Below, in pieces: positions 5,468 to 5,537 of a DNA stretch of 5,537 nucleotides. A program made the position numbers and the translations under genes. The notes under the pieces were generated by a model, which saw only the letters and a list, made by a program, of their open reading frames with translations, was not told the DNA's origin and ran no database searches. This DNA comes from Comamonadaceae bacterium (GTDB lineage: Bacteria; Pseudomonadota; Gammaproteobacteria; Burkholderiales; Burkholderiaceae_C). How positions within the stretch are numbered: the stretch's first letter is position 1; the number at the start of each line of letters is the position of its first letter. The stretch is taken from positions 1 to 5,537 of the forward strand of contig CANGYC010000171.1 of assembly GCA_947457975.1 (NCBI GenBank), read 5' to 3'.

Positions 5468-5537
5468 ATGAAATTGACCGCCGCAATCGCTGCCGCGGCC
5501 CTGCTGGTGCTGGCCGGCTGCGGCCGCCCCGAGGCGC
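5468..5537 (+). CDS. Lipoprotein start, probably SCO1/SenC family (3' end outside window)
   Basis: Only 23 codons are present. They encode a lysine at position 2, an alanine/leucine-rich hydrophobic stretch (residues 5-16) and a lipobox LAGC with the lipidated cysteine at position 18. This is a clear lipoprotein signal peptide for signal peptidase II. The ATG lies 7 bases after the ctaB stop, which suggests the same operon. In related betaproteobacteria the gene after ctaB is usually a SCO1/SenC copper-binding thioredoxin-fold protein for CuA assembly, and many of these are lipid-anchored. The SCO label therefore rests on position plus the signal peptide, since the domain itself is not in the window. 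The lipoprotein call is firm; the family call is moderate. Confidence 0.7.
   Translation, partial: MKLTAAIAAAALLVLAGCGRPEA

Noticed and set aside
4270..5469. 399-codon open frame on the minus strand
   Set aside because: It is antisense to ctaA and ctaB, with low-complexity Q/R/H/G-rich composition and no domain; a GC-driven shadow.
1..5537. CRISPR arrays, tRNA or rRNA genes, insertion sequences, phage or defence genes
   Set aside because: I looked for repeats, cloverleaf-like segments and transposase-like proteins and saw none; nearly all the sequence is taken by oxidase genes.

Overview
The window is a stretch of the aa3-type cytochrome c oxidase (complex IV) locus of a GC-rich betaproteobacterium. 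Gene order (ctaG, DUF2970 gene, coxC, a reverse-strand DUF2909 gene, SURF1, a SCO-like membrane gene, ctaA, ctaB, SCO lipoprotein) and protein wording fit Burkholderiales, most likely Comamonadaceae (Acidovorax, Hydrogenophaga or Rhodoferax type). The family-level placement is inference from memory of such clusters, not a search.

Left part (1-1530, plus strand): the 3' end of ctaG, the Cox11 copper chaperone for subunit I, overlaps by 4 bases a 70-residue one-helix DUF2970 protein. After a 74-base gap comes coxC, catalytic-core subunit III. This looks like the tail of the structural operon (coxB-coxA would lie to the left, outside the window).

Middle (1531-1863): a GC-rich hairpin, then a near-perfect bidirectional terminator, then a 72-residue two-helix DUF2909 protein on the minus strand. 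Its start codon lies only 18 bases from the SURF1 start codon on the plus strand. The locus is thus split into convergent and divergent units: coxC faces the DUF2909 gene tail to tail, and the DUF2909 gene and SURF1 are head to head.

Right part (1864-5537, plus strand): an assembly operon. It contains SURF1 (heme a/CuB site assembly), a membrane-anchored thioredoxin-fold candidate with a CxxxC motif, ctaA (heme A synthase), ctaB (heme O synthase) and the first 23 codons of a lipoprotein, probably SCO/SenC. Genes are packed with 4-base overlaps or gaps of 2 to 26 bases. CtaB makes heme O from protoheme, CtaA converts it to heme A, SURF1 helps place it in subunit I, CtaG loads CuB, and SCO-type proteins serve CuA.

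Nothing here is a clearly new system; the region is a conserved housekeeping cluster. The points most worth a second look are the tiny divergent control region, the uncharacterised SCO-like protein, the unused strong ribosome-binding site ahead of coxC, and the small conserved membrane proteins of unknown role.
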